A DNA stretch of 60,858 nt from Gammaproteobacteria bacterium. GTDB lineage: Bacteria > Pseudomonadota > Gammaproteobacteria > Chromatiales > Chromatiaceae. The DNA lies in contig JAAELC010000293.1 of NCBI GenBank assembly GCA_024227135.1, positions 1-60,858 on the forward strand. The letters are read 5' to 3'. The notes under the pieces were generated by a model. It did no database searches and was not told where the DNA came from. It saw only the letters and a program-made list of their open reading frames with translations. The position numbers and the translations under genes are program-made. Below are positions 1 through 8,815 of this stretch, one piece after another (the first letter of the stretch is position 1; each line of letters opens with the position of its first letter).

Positions 1-23
1 AATCCTCGACGAGTAATTTTCAT
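1..23 (-). CDS. fccB: Partial start of flavocytochrome c sulfide dehydrogenase flavoprotein subunit (truncated by window edge)
   Basis: Seen: an ATG at 21-23 on the minus strand, preceded by GGAGACAGCATAAT, opens a frame reading M-K-I-T-R-R-G before the window ends. It lies 18 bases past the fccA stop, so the two would be co-transcribed. Known: FccB is the FAD-binding sulfide-oxidising partner of FccA and is exported by the Tat pathway, so its precursor starts with a twin-arginine signal. Inferred: the Arg-Arg pair right after the start and the position directly after fccA make fccB the natural reading. Only seven codons are visible, so the domain content cannot be checked. Confidence 0.6.
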
Positions 24-41
24 ATTATGCTGTCTCCTGCC

Positions 42-659
42 TTATTTCTGCTGGCTGGCGTAGTAGTTGAGAAGTGCGTCGGTACCCGCAGTACCTTCCT
101 TAGATAGCAACTTCTTAACTTTCTTTGTCATCTTCTTGGGTGCGGTGCGGTGGCCAGTCCTGAAATCATCCATCTGCCATTGGGTGTATTGGACCCACTG
201 TCCTGCCAGGACGCCGGCATCATCCTCTGCAGATTGTCCACCCTTGGCATGGCACTTCTCACAGTACCTGTCATGCAGCTTTGCACCCTTTTTGACTTTT
301 GCGGGATCAAAAGGCTGTACCGCTTTCACAAAAGGGAGCGCCGCATAGTGTTCTGCCAGTTGTTCGAGCTCTTTTTTATCGTAACCCTTGGCGATCCGGC
401 CCATGATGGTGGAATATACGTCACCGCTGGCGAATCCTTCCATCACTTCGATAAAATAGTCCTTTGAGAGACCGGCTATGGTGGGAGATGCCGGGCCTAC
501 ACTTGCCCCATCGGTGCCGTGACACCCCTGGCAGTTGTTGGCTAGCATTGCCGGACTGGCACCCATCATCAGTTTTGCGTCGGCGGCGGATACCCCAGAT
601 ACAGCTCCGAGTGTCATACCGGCGACCAATATGGCCTTGGTTAAGGTTTTGTACGCCAT
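42..659 (-). CDS. fccA: Flavocytochrome c sulfide dehydrogenase, diheme cytochrome subunit
   Basis: Periplasmic diheme c-type cytochrome of about 205 residues. It takes electrons from the FAD of FccB during oxidation of sulfide to sulfur and passes them to soluble cytochromes. Seen: a signal peptide (residues 1-25, ending V-S-A), haem motif CQGCH at 43-47 and CEKCH at 133-137. Around them are FccA family landmarks (NCQGCHGTDGASVGPASP, STIMGRIAKGY, LAGQW, and a terminal YYASQQK). Start: the ATG at 659 has an AGGAGG just upstream and begins the signal peptide. The frame stays open further upstream, but that part lacks a signal. The gene follows an ankyrin-protein gene on the same strand after 179 bases and precedes fccB. 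I am confident of the family. Confidence 0.92.
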   Translation of the reverse strand: MAYKTLTKAILVAGMTLGAVSGVSAADAKLMMGASPAMLANNCQGCHGTDGASVGPASPTIAGLSKDYFIEVMEGFASGDVYSTIMGRIAKGYDKKELEQLAEHYAALPFVKAVQPFDPAKVKKGAKLHDRYCEKCHAKGGQSAEDDAGVLAGQWVQYTQWQMDDFRTGHRTAPKKMTKKVKKLLSKEGTAGTDALLNYYASQQK

Positions 660-725
660 GATACCTCCTTTGGTTTTCAGGCTTTCTATTGCTACTACAG
701 AAAATGGCGCTGTCGCCGTTTTCCT

Positions 726-762
726 GGTGCGGGTGTCGGCACCCCTGGCTGACAACCGCACC
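726..762 (-). other. Strong hairpin between the ankyrin gene and fccA
   Basis: The stretches 726-740 and 748-762 are inverted repeats that pair at 13 of 15 positions around a 7-base loop (GGTGCGG...CCGCACC). On the minus strand it lies after the ankyrin gene and before fccA. No run of T follows, so it is not a classical intrinsic terminator. It could be a processing or mRNA-stability element, or a weak attenuating stem that sets the cytochrome level. Confidence 0.4.
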
Positions 763-838
763 GGCGGACCAGCGTTTCACCATCCTGGTCCAGGAGCCGG
801 GAAATGCCGGCAATAAGGAAATTGAGTACTCAGTTCTA

Positions 839-1798
839 TCAATGTATCCGGTGTTCTTCCGTGTAGTCACGCAGCAGGGAGATCACCTTGGTATTGCGTC
901 GTTTTTTTGCAATGTCGGCCACGGTGCGCCCGCGGCTGTCTTTCAGGGTGATATCTGCCCCACTGACCAACAGTATTTTTACCAACTCGGAAGAACGGAC
1001 CGATGCAGCTTCCATCAGTGCGGTTATGCCATCATTGTCCTGTTTATTGACATCTGCACCACGATCTATGAGTTTTTGTGCAGCTTCGAGATGATCCTGT
1101 CCTACCGACCAGATGAGAGCGGTGGCACCTTCGTTATCGGCAGCATCGATATTGGCCCCGTGGTCGATCAAAACGTCGATTACCCCGATGTGACCTTTAT
1201 CACTAGCGATAATGAGCGCTGTGGAGCCGTCTTTATCCTGGGTTTCCAGATCCACTTTGTTTTTGATCAGCAAACTGGCCGTTTCGGGATGGCCTTTCTC
1301 AGCACAGTGGAGCAGGGCTGTCCGGCCGTTTTTGTCCCTGGTTTCGGGGTTGGCTCCTTTGTAGAGCAGTTGCTCTACCATATCGGTGAGACCATACCGG
1401 GAGGCGATCATCAATGCGTCCCATCCGGCGCGGGTGCGGGCACCAATGTCGGCACCTCGCTCCAGCAGCAGTGCGGTCAACGCAATGTGGCCGTTTTCAG
1501 CTGCAAAGGTCAGAGCGGTACAATCGGCAACCGTACCCGCGTTGACATTCGCTCCCCTGGTAAGTAGGAGGGCTGTGGCTTCCAGGTTGTCGTTTTCGAT
1601 AGCCATCATCAGTGCCGATTTGCCAAATTTGTTGGCGCTGTTAACGTCAACGCCTTCGTCAAGCATCTCTGTCATCGTCTCTACATCGCCGATAGCTGCT
1701 GCCAGACGAAACTCTTTTTCTTTTGCCGAGTCAGCGGCAAACCCCTGAAATGTCAAGGTAGCGCCAAGTATCAGGAGTGCGATCTTCTTACCATTCAT
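839..1798 (-). CDS. Exported ankyrin-repeat protein
   Basis: A protein of about 319 residues: an N-terminal signal peptide (MNGKKIALLILGATLTFQGF, cleavage near residue 24) followed almost entirely by ankyrin repeats of about 33 residues. At least eight can be traced by the recurring pattern G-x-T-A-L-x-x-A-x-x-x-G-H and L-L-x-x-G-A-x-[IV]. Start: the ATG at 1798 follows AAGGAAAA and begins the signal peptide. An in-frame start 33 bases upstream would bury the signal. Ankyrin repeats mediate protein-protein contacts; in the periplasm such proteins have been linked to protection or assembly of redox enzymes, but nothing here fixes a partner. The gene lies between a NapC-type cytochrome gene and fccA in one apparent transcription unit, which suggests a scaffold or assembly role for periplasmic cytochromes. 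Confidence 0.85.
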   Translation of the reverse strand: MNGKKIALLILGATLTFQGFAADSAKEKEFRLAAAIGDVETMTEMLDEGVDVNSANKFGKSALMMAIENDNLEATALLLTRGANVNAGTVADCTALTFAAENGHIALTALLLERGADIGARTRAGWDALMIASRYGLTDMVEQLLYKGANPETRDKNGRTALLHCAEKGHPETASLLIKNKVDLETQDKDGSTALIIASDKGHIGVIDVLIDHGANIDAADNEGATALIWSVGQDHLEAAQKLIDRGADVNKQDNDGITALMEAASVRSSELVKILLVSGADITLKDSRGRTVADIAKKRRNTKVISLLRDYTEEHRIH

Positions 1799-1853
1799 GT
1801 CTTTTCCTTCACTCTTGAGAAGACTTGGCACTGTTTAATTTTGGATTGTGCCC

Positions 1854-2423
1854 TCAGGACTCATTCTCCTCTTCATCGGGTTCGTCTGGTTCCTCATGGG
1901 CTATCCCTTTGTGACAATCGATGCAGGTATCCCCTTCGTCTTCCGCACGACCGTGGCGGTTTCGTGCACTGCGACCCTGACTACTCAAGTCCATGTGGTC
2001 AAAACTATGGCAGGATCGGCATTCCCGGGAGTCCGTGGCTTTCATTTTGTCCCACACCCGATTGGCCATTTTCCAGCGATAGGCCTCGTATTTTTCTGGT
2101 GTATCGATGGTGCCCAGCATCTCATGCCAGACATCTTTTGCGGCGAGTATCTTAGCCTGCATCTTTGGGAAGAATGACTTGGGTACATGGCAATCCTGGC
2201 ATCCTGCATGTACGCCGGAGGTATTGGAGTAGTGTTCGGATTCTTTGAGTTCGTTGTACGGGGTCTGCATGGTGTGGCAGCCGGTGCAGAACTCTGTAGT
2301 GTTGGTGGCCGAAAGGCCCACGTTGAAGAGTCCTGTGAATACCACACCCGCGATAAACACGATACCCAGGATGAGAATCAATTTTATTCGTGACGTTTTT
2401 CCACCTTCGGGATTGCTTGTCAT
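1854..2423 (-). CDS. NapC/NirT-family membrane-anchored tetraheme cytochrome c
   Basis: A 189-residue protein with one N-terminal transmembrane anchor (about residues 13-37) and four haem c motifs: CTGCH (46-50), CQDCH (75-79), CRSCH (135-139) and CIDCH (167-171). This spacing and the short anchor are typical of the NapC/NirT/NrfH family, which oxidises membrane quinol and hands electrons to periplasmic reductases, or in reverse feeds electrons into the quinone pool. The C-terminus is very acidic (runs of D and E). A GAGTGAGG precedes the ATG. It is the first gene of a minus-strand group leading to ankyrin-fccA-fccB; the stop lies 55 bases before the ankyrin start. A link to sulfide oxidation is inferred from position only, as no adjacent reductase gene identifies the partner. 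Confidence 0.9.
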   Translation of the reverse strand: MTSNPEGGKTSRIKLILILGIVFIAGVVFTGLFNVGLSATNTTEFCTGCHTMQTPYNELKESEHYSNTSGVHAGCQDCHVPKSFFPKMQAKILAAKDVWHEMLGTIDTPEKYEAYRWKMANRVWDKMKATDSRECRSCHSFDHMDLSSQGRSARNRHGRAEDEGDTCIDCHKGIAHEEPDEPDEEENES

Positions 2424-2851
2424 GCCTCACTCTCTAGTAATTGTCCCCAGAAGCGGACGATGCCAAGGGAATTGGCCCATCCGGCTAAAATTTAAGTCTG
2501 GTCTTTTTTTTTGCTGCAGCGCAGCATCGTGGCCCTGAATTCGCATAGATTGCCGGAAAGTCTCCAAATCTGCGTTTTCAGCGTAGCAATCATAGATTCC
2601 CTGGCCGCTTTATTTTTAATTATCCGAGTCGATGTTAAGGGAAACTCAGGGTCTTTGCAAAGCTTTGAATGCCGTTTTTTAATGAATCCAATTGACCTGA
2701 GCCGGTTGCATTTTTAAATTTCCGGGTTGAGTAGACAGCCAGGTTTTTATAGAAATTGGTTATTGCCAGGGTTTAGTATTCTTACACCCATATCCATTAC
2801 CGAGGTGATATGCTTCGACATCGGTAACCTCCAGGGCTTTGGATAGAAAAA
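2424..2851. other. Divergent intergenic region upstream of the tetraheme cytochrome and the TPR operon
   Basis: Holds the promoters for the minus-strand cytochrome operon and the plus-strand TPR operon. I see no convincing ORF or RNA gene. The one clear structure is an inverted repeat, TTACCGA (2797-2803) and TCGGTAA (2821-2827), separated by 17 bases and lying 25 bases before the TPR gene start. It could be an operator or a leader hairpin. Confidence 0.45.
2797..2827 (+). promoter_or_regulatory. Inverted repeat in the leader of the PrsT-like operon
   Basis: Seven-base perfect arms TTACCGA and TCGGTAA with a 17-base centre, just before the first TPR gene. It is either a hairpin in the 5' leader or a palindromic operator. 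No known regulator motif is recognised. Confidence 0.35.
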
Positions 2852-5689
2852 ATGTTTATGCGTGGGAAAAAATTATTTATCACGGTGGTGCTTTACACCT
2901 TGATGGTGGCGGTGGTCTACGGAATCGATGACCAACAGTATGCCGGAGAAACCGGAGCAGTCGGACAATATTACGAAAACGCACTAATGCGATTCGGCCA
3001 GGAGGATTATCGGGGAGCTGTGGTTCAGCTGAAGAATGCGCTTCAGCAGAATTCCCGGCACTTGCCTTCCCGGATTCTGCTGGGACGCGTTTATCTGGAA
3101 ACGGGTTCGCCGAGACTGGCAGAGATGGAGTTTGCTCTGGCACTGGAGATGGGAGCCGACCGGGTCCTCATCGATATTCCATTGGCAGAGACCTATACCC
3201 GGCTGGGCAGGTATAGGGATCTGGTGGCTGAAATCGATCCTGCCAGACATTTGGCTTTGGACGCCGCGCAGTTGAAAGTAGTGATCGGGCGGGCTTATCT
3301 GGAGCTGAAGCAATACGATCTGGCAAAGAAGTCTCTGGAAGAGGCTGTGGCTCTGGATCCCCAGGTCGAGGGTGTGATGGTCGCCCAAGCACTTTATCAT
3401 CTACGGCGTCAAAGAATTGGGGATGCAAAGAGGTTACTGGATTCTGCGATTGAATCGGATCCTCAGGATGCTGAAGCCTGGTTTCTGAAAGCAAAAATAG
3501 CTTATCAGGAAGGACGAATCGAACAAGCGATAGCCGATTTAACCAATGCGCTGGATGCAAATCCTGACTATCACGAGGCACGCCTGACCCGGGCTGCTTT
3601 CCTCAACGACATTGGTCAACTCGGTGCGGCACAAGCGGATCTGGATCTGCTTCAGGCTCAGCCGGTTGTTGCACCCATGACGAATTACCTGCAGGCCATC
3701 GTCCATTTTCGTAAGGGTGAAAAGGAAAAAGCCGGCGAATCACTCGCCCTGGCTGCTGATATGCTTTCTTCGTTTCCTCCCGAGTCTTTGCGAAGAAACC
3801 CGCTGATACGCCTGCTTGCCGGTACTGTTGCCTATGTACAAGGGAATTTCGAAACGGCATCGGATCATCTCAATCTCTATCTGGAATGGTATCCGGGACA
3901 TGTCAGGGCGAGGCAGATGATGACCCATATCCACTTGTCCAGAAACCAGCCGGACATGGCATACAAAGCCCTGAAACCCTTACTAAGAGAGAAAAAGAAC
4001 GACCCGATGGTGCAGATGTTGCTCGGTCAGATTAATCTCGCAATGAAGGACGACAAGGCGGCTGCACAGGTTTTTCAGAAGTTGGCGGCGCAGCGCCCCG
4101 ATGATGCCGGCCTGCAGATGAAACTGGCCAAGAGTCTGGTTGGCTCCAGGCAGGTCTCCGGTGCCATCGAAGCGCTGGAAAAGGCCAAGCAACTCGGTGG
4201 CAGGGAGACCGCTGCCGGTCTTATGCTCGCAAACCTGCAACTCAATCAGGGCAACTATGAGCAGGTGGTATTGGAAGTCATCCCCATTGTAGCCCGGGAT
4301 CCGGAGAATCTGGCCGCACTCAATCTCCTGGGTTTGGGGCGGATGGGTATCGGTGACCTTATTGGGGCCCGGGACGCATTCAGTCGTGCACAGGAAGTCG
4401 ATGGGACCAATCTGTACACCCGCCTCAATCTTGGAAGAGTGGACATACAAGAAGGTTTACCCGAGCGGGCGCGCGGTCTTTATCAGGCCATACTGAATAA
4501 AAATCCCAGTCAGAGAGAAACACTGATTGCCATGGCCGAGTTGGATGAAATTCAGGGACAGGTGGAAGCTGCGATCCGCTGGCGGGAAAAAGTAAGAGGT
4601 TTTTATCCGAGTGAAGTTGCATCGAACCTGCAGTTGATCGTACTTTATTTGAACACAGGAAAGCCACAGCAAGCGCTGGTTGTGGCCCAGGCGCTCAAGA
4701 CACAGCATCCCGAGAACTACCAGGTAGCGATGGCTCTGGGTATCAGTGAGATAGCATCAGGGAATCTGGCCAGTGCCAAGGTGAGATTCAAAAAACTTGC
4801 GCATTGGGTTTCGTACGACGCGGAGAAACTTCAGAGAATTGCCAGGTATCAAAAGCAGCTGGGGGATTTTTCCTCTGCCTATTGGTCTTTGATCAAAGCG
4901 GTCGACAGTGAGCCGGATATGCTGGTTGCTGTGGTTGATCTGACGCTGTTGGAAATTCAAATGGGTAAGACCGAGGACGCCTCTGGTCGGGTTCTCAAGC
5001 TACAGATGGAGCGTCCCGGACTGGCTGATGGCTACTTCATGGAAGGGGAGATACATCTGGCCGAAGGGAGTTTTGGAAAAGCGGAAAGCGCGTATCTTCG
5101 GGCTTGGGAACTGCGGCATGATTCCGGTACTGCTATCCGGTTGTTTCAAGTCAGGCAGCGGGATGGCAGGGCAAAAGAGGCGATTGAAGGGTTGGAGGCC
5201 TGGACCGAAGAGCGGCCGGCGGATATGCAGGCTCAGAAAATACTGGTGGCAGGAATGATCAGGTCCGGTCGTTATATCGATGCCCAAAGGACCTATGAAG
5301 GCTTGTTGGAAACTTGGCCGGAAAATACCGGAATGCTCAATAATCTGGCGATGTTGTATCAGATGTCAGAAGACCCGAGAGCGTTGGAAATGGCTGAGAA
5401 GGCCTATCGATTGGCTCCTCGGGATCCTCTGATCGCCGACACGCTCGGGTGGGTGCTGGTGAGCACGGGAAAACCCAGAGAAGGGCTGCATTATCTACGG
5501 GAAGCACAGTCACGCAATTCCAATCTGCCAGATATCAGTTACCACCTGGCCCTGGCATTGGAGGCCCTGGGCCGCAAGGTGGAAGCCCGCAAGGAACTGG
5601 AGAAAATACTGAAGGGGAATAAAGTTTTTTCTGATCGGGCCGCAGCGGAAGCATTGCTGAAGCGACTAGTGCAGGAGAGTGGTCAATGA
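2852..5689 (+). CDS. PrsT-like TPR protein, first of a tandem pair
   Basis: A 945-residue exported protein (signal-like segment at residues 8-25) made almost wholly of tetratricopeptide repeats. Landmarks of the PEP-CTERM/exopolysaccharide TPR protein PrsT are visible: an N-terminal YYENALMRFGQEDYRGAV with QLKNAL and LPSRILLGRVYLETG, and near the C-terminus LNNLAMLYQ, ALEMAEKAYRLAPRDP and DTLGWVLVSTGKPREGL. PrsT proteins are about 900 residues and accompany EpsH/XrtA-type export and polysaccharide loci. No exosortase is present here. TPR arrays act as protein-interaction scaffolds in the periplasm. The stop overlaps the next start (ATGA), so the two are translationally coupled. The second gene is a paralogue with the same repeat order, so this is a tandem duplication. 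No strong ribosome-binding site is seen; the ATG at 2858 is an alternative start. Confidence 0.8.
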   Translation: MFMRGKKLFITVVLYTLMVAVVYGIDDQQYAGETGAVGQYYENALMRFGQEDYRGAVVQLKNALQQNSRHLPSRILLGRVYLETGSPRLAEMEFALALEMGADRVLIDIPLAETYTRLGRYRDLVAEIDPARHLALDAAQLKVVIGRAYLELKQYDLAKKSLEEAVALDPQVEGVMVAQALYHLRRQRIGDAKRLLDSAIESDPQDAEAWFLKAKIAYQEGRIEQAIADLTNALDANPDYHEARLTRAAFLNDIGQLGAAQADLDLLQAQPVVAPMTNYLQAIVHFRKGEKEKAGESLALAADMLSSFPPESLRRNPLIRLLAGTVAYVQGNFETASDHLNLYLEWYPGHVRARQMMTHIHLSRNQPDMAYKALKPLLREKKNDPMVQMLLGQINLAMKDDKAAAQVFQKLAAQRPDDAGLQMKLAKSLVGSRQVSGAIEALEKAKQLGGRETAAGLMLANLQLNQGNYEQVVLEVIPIVARDPENLAALNLLGLGRMGIGDLIGARDAFSRAQEVDGTNLYTRLNLGRVDIQEGLPERARGLYQAILNKNPSQRETLIAMAELDEIQGQVEAAIRWREKVRGFYPSEVASNLQLIVLYLNTGKPQQALVVAQALKTQHPENYQVAMALGISEIASGNLASAKVRFKKLAHWVSYDAEKLQRIARYQKQLGDFSSAYWSLIKAVDSEPDMLVAVVDLTLLEIQMGKTEDASGRVLKLQMERPGLADGYFMEGEIHLAEGSFGKAESAYLRAWELRHDSGTAIRLFQVRQRDGRAKEAIEGLEAWTEERPADMQAQKILVAGMIRSGRYIDAQRTYEGLLETWPENTGMLNNLAMLYQMSEDPRALEMAEKAYRLAPRDPLIADTLGWVLVSTGKPREGLHYLREAQSRNSNLPDISYHLALALEALGRKVEARKELEKILKGNKVFSDRAAAEALLKRLVQESGQ

Positions 5690-8520
5690 TCGGTAGTGCC
5701 CACAAAATAGCCATATTGGCATTTGCAACCTGGTTTTTTCATATGCCCGGGGTGCAGGCGGCAGACGTTTCAGAACAGGTGTTATCACAGGATGTTGAAG
5801 TAAGCGGGTATTACGAGAGAGCTTTGAGGCAGTTTGCAGAAGGAAACTACCGGGAAGCTGTTATCCAATCCAAAAATGCGCTGAAGCTGGATACGGGGCA
5901 CCTTCCCTCCCGTGTTTTGCTGGGGAAGGCGTATGCAAACACCGGTAATCCCGGTAAAGCGGAGCTGGAGTTTATGGATGCCCTCGAAATGGGGGGGGAT
6001 CCATTGATGATCGACATTCCCCTGGGCGAAGCTTTGTTCCAGATGGGTAAACATAATGCCCTGATTACTCGAATACACCCCCGTGGACAACCCCCTGTCG
6101 GGGCTGCACAGATACTCGTGTTGCGAGGTCGTGCCTATACGTCACTCGGTCAAAAGGACTTGGCTGAAGCGGCATTTGTTCAAGCTCAGCGTCTGGACCC
6201 GGGTAACGAGGCAGCTCTCATCGGGCAGGCATTGAGTTACCTGCAGAGGGGGTGGCTGGATAAAGCCTCCCAGTATCTCGACCAGGCGGTTGCGATGAAT
6301 CCTGATGTGGCTGAAGCCTGGTTTTTGAAAGGACAGGTTGCCTACCAGAATGGTCTGTTGGATGAAGGTGTAACCAATCTGACCCGGGCATTGGAGGTTG
6401 ATCCCGGCTACAGCCAGGCCCGAATGGCAAGAGCGGCATATCTGGCTGATCTGAATCGTCTTCAACTGGCCCAGCAGGATCTTGATCTGTTGCATGCCCA
6501 ACCCGTTGTGGAACCTATGGCCAGCTATATCCAGGCCATCGTGTTTTTCCGCAAAGGGGAGTCTGGGAAAGCGGAAGCATCCCTGGCCTCAGCCTCCGAT
6601 ACGATCGCTCGTATACCCTCTCATTTTCTGGAGAAAAATCCCCAGGTCCTGCTGTTGGCAGGACAGATCGCCTTTATTCAGGGAAAACAGGAATTGGCGG
6701 CCAAATCTCTGGAAACCTATTTGAGGCTGGATCCCGGGCATCCCAGGGCACGTCAGATGATGACGCACATATTGCTCAGGCGGGGCAAGCCACTGGATGC
6801 ACGAAAAATGCTCGAACCCTTGATGATGCGGATGCCGAATGATCCGATGATACAGCTTCTGATGGGGCAGGCCTATCTAGCGATGAAAGAGTACGAAGCC
6901 GCATCTGAATTGTTCGAGAGACTGATTGTCAGTCAACCCGATAACTTTGAATTGCAGATACGGCTGGCGCGGAGTCTGGTGGGGGCCAGGCAGATTCAGG
7001 AAGCCATCGAACTGCTCGAAAGAATACAGCAGGTTGATGAATCCCCGACAACGGGTGCCGGGCTCATGCTGGCAGTCCTGTATCTCGATCAGAAAGACTA
7101 CGGTCGAGTAGCGGCTGCACTGGCCCCTGTACTGGATCAGGAGCCGAGTAACCCGTTGGCGCTCAATCTGCTGGGCCTGGGGCGGTTGGGTGATGGGGAT
7201 CTGGCCGGTGCCGAAGTTGCATTCTCCGCCGCCGTTCAAGTGGATTCCCGGTTCCTGCCGGCCAGGCTTAATCTTGGCAGGGTACTGATAAGGCGAGGGC
7301 AGCCCCAACAGGCGAGAAATCTGTATCTGGAATTACTCAAGAGCAACCCGGGGCAGATGGATGCGCTGACTGCCTTGAGCGAGCTTGAAGTATCCCTTGG
7401 AAACCAGGATATGGCGATACGCTGGAGAGAGAAACTGCGGGTTTTTCATCCGGAGGAGATTGACTCCAGCCTGAAACTTGTGGGGCTCTATCTGAATGGC
7501 CAGCGTCCACGTATGGCGCTAGAAGTCGCCCGGTCCTTGCATCACAGGCATCCGAACGAGTACCGGGTTCAATTAGTTCTGGGCTTGGCCGAGATGGCTT
7601 CGGGACAGCACGATGCTGCCAGGTCGATCTTTCAAAACCTAGCCCGGAATTTTTCCCATGATGCCAATAAGCTTTATCAGATAGCGGATTACCAGAAGCA
7701 GCTCAATGATCTGGAAGCTGCTCACTGGTCACTCTCCAGGTCCGTAGAGAATGCGCCCAAATGGGTTGCCGCAATCGTTGATCTGGTGCTGCTGGAGATC
7801 AGGACAGGGAAAATGGATTCCGCACTGGGTCGTGCGTTGAAGCTTCAGGTGATGCTGCCGAATGGTAGCGAGGGGCATTTTCTTGAGGGGGAGCTGTATC
7901 TGGCGGAAGGAAATGGTCCCATGGCTGAGAAGGCATACCTCAGGGCATGGGGTATTCGCCCGGATTCGGTCACCGCGATCCGTCTCTATCAGGTGAGAAG
8001 AATGAGCGGGCAACAGGAGCTTGCCGTAGAAAGCCTGCAGACGTGGGGAGCAGAACATCCCGATGACTTTGCGGTACAGAAAATTCTGGGTGGTGAAATG
8101 ATTTATGCTGGGCGTATTACCGATGCACGGGCTATCTATGAGAGATTGATTATCAGTCACCCCAATACCCCGGACGTGCTCAACAATCTGGCCATGCTCT
8201 ATCAGATGACGGATGACAAGCGTGCGCTGGAAATGGCACGGAAAGCCTATGAGCTCTCACCTCAAGACCCTTTGATTGCCGACACGTTGGGCTGGGTACT
8301 GGTCAAGGAAGGTAGAGCCGAAGATGGGTTGATTTATCTAAGGGAGGCTCAATCCCGAATGTCGAACCTTCCCGACATTGGTTATCATCTGGCAGAGGCA
8401 TTGCACGCCCTGGGCAGAGACAAGGAAGCCCGTACGGTACTCGAAAGGATTCTGAACAGCGGAGAGGTATTTGCCGACAAAGCGGAGGCAGAAGCTTTGT
8501 TGAAGAGGATACATCAATAG
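5686..8520 (+). CDS. PrsT-like TPR protein, second of a tandem pair
   Basis: A 944-residue paralogue of the preceding protein, starting inside its stop codon. It has a signal peptide (residues 1-25, ending V-Q-A) and then TPR repeats in the same order. Shared blocks include GYYERALRQFAEGNYREAV near the N-terminus, HAQPVVEPMASYIQAIVFFR in the middle, RARQMMTHILL, and LNNLAMLYQMTDDKRALEMA and DTLGWVLVKEGRAEDGLIYL at the end. The near-identical length and block order show duplication of a whole gene and then divergence. Like PrsT it is likely a periplasmic scaffold linked to cell-surface polymer or secretion functions, but no such operon lies next to it. Downstream, 91 bases away, is a small metal-binding protein gene. 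Confidence 0.8.
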   Translation: MIGSAHKIAILAFATWFFHMPGVQAADVSEQVLSQDVEVSGYYERALRQFAEGNYREAVIQSKNALKLDTGHLPSRVLLGKAYANTGNPGKAELEFMDALEMGGDPLMIDIPLGEALFQMGKHNALITRIHPRGQPPVGAAQILVLRGRAYTSLGQKDLAEAAFVQAQRLDPGNEAALIGQALSYLQRGWLDKASQYLDQAVAMNPDVAEAWFLKGQVAYQNGLLDEGVTNLTRALEVDPGYSQARMARAAYLADLNRLQLAQQDLDLLHAQPVVEPMASYIQAIVFFRKGESGKAEASLASASDTIARIPSHFLEKNPQVLLLAGQIAFIQGKQELAAKSLETYLRLDPGHPRARQMMTHILLRRGKPLDARKMLEPLMMRMPNDPMIQLLMGQAYLAMKEYEAASELFERLIVSQPDNFELQIRLARSLVGARQIQEAIELLERIQQVDESPTTGAGLMLAVLYLDQKDYGRVAAALAPVLDQEPSNPLALNLLGLGRLGDGDLAGAEVAFSAAVQVDSRFLPARLNLGRVLIRRGQPQQARNLYLELLKSNPGQMDALTALSELEVSLGNQDMAIRWREKLRVFHPEEIDSSLKLVGLYLNGQRPRMALEVARSLHHRHPNEYRVQLVLGLAEMASGQHDAARSIFQNLARNFSHDANKLYQIADYQKQLNDLEAAHWSLSRSVENAPKWVAAIVDLVLLEIRTGKMDSALGRALKLQVMLPNGSEGHFLEGELYLAEGNGPMAEKAYLRAWGIRPDSVTAIRLYQVRRMSGQQELAVESLQTWGAEHPDDFAVQKILGGEMIYAGRITDARAIYERLIISHPNTPDVLNNLAMLYQMTDDKRALEMARKAYELSPQDPLIADTLGWVLVKEGRAEDGLIYLREAQSRMSNLPDIGYHLAEALHALGRDKEARTVLERILNSGEVFADKAEAEALLKRIHQ

Positions 8521-8611
8521 TGAGAACGAAAAGCTTCCGGCAGTTAGCTGTTGCCTGGTCGGTTCGGGGTATTGGTTAGCTTGTCGGGACGGATAATGGG
8601 AAATGATTTGA

Positions 8612-8815
8612 ATGGTCAAGACATATAAAGTTGAGGGAATGAGTTGCGGTGGCTGTGCGAGTGCTGTGGAGCAGGTGATCGGCGTTGTTTTACCTCATAG
8701 TCAGGTGACGGTAGAGCTGAAGGAAGGGTTGGTTATGGTGGAAGGGGTGAGCGATGACTCCCTGATCCGGCAGGCGGTGGAAGATGCAGGGTTTACCTTT
8801 GCTGGTACAGTGTGA
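8612..8815 (+). CDS. Small HMA-domain metal-binding protein (CopZ-like copper chaperone)
   Basis: A 67-residue single heavy-metal-associated domain with the binding motif GMSCGGCAS near residues 9-17, where the two cysteines of CxxC bind Cu(I). The length and beta-alpha-beta pattern (VKTYKVEGM, AVEQVIG, VTVELKEG, IRQAVEDAGF) match free-standing CopZ-type chaperones. It probably delivers copper to a P-type ATPase or to copper proteins. No CopA lies beside it, but the redox island starting about 0.8 kb away encodes a cupredoxin-like protein and an SCO copper protein, so a supporting role there is possible. Confidence 0.88.
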   Translation: MVKTYKVEGMSCGGCASAVEQVIGVVLPHSQVTVELKEGLVMVEGVSDDSLIRQAVEDAGFTFAGTV

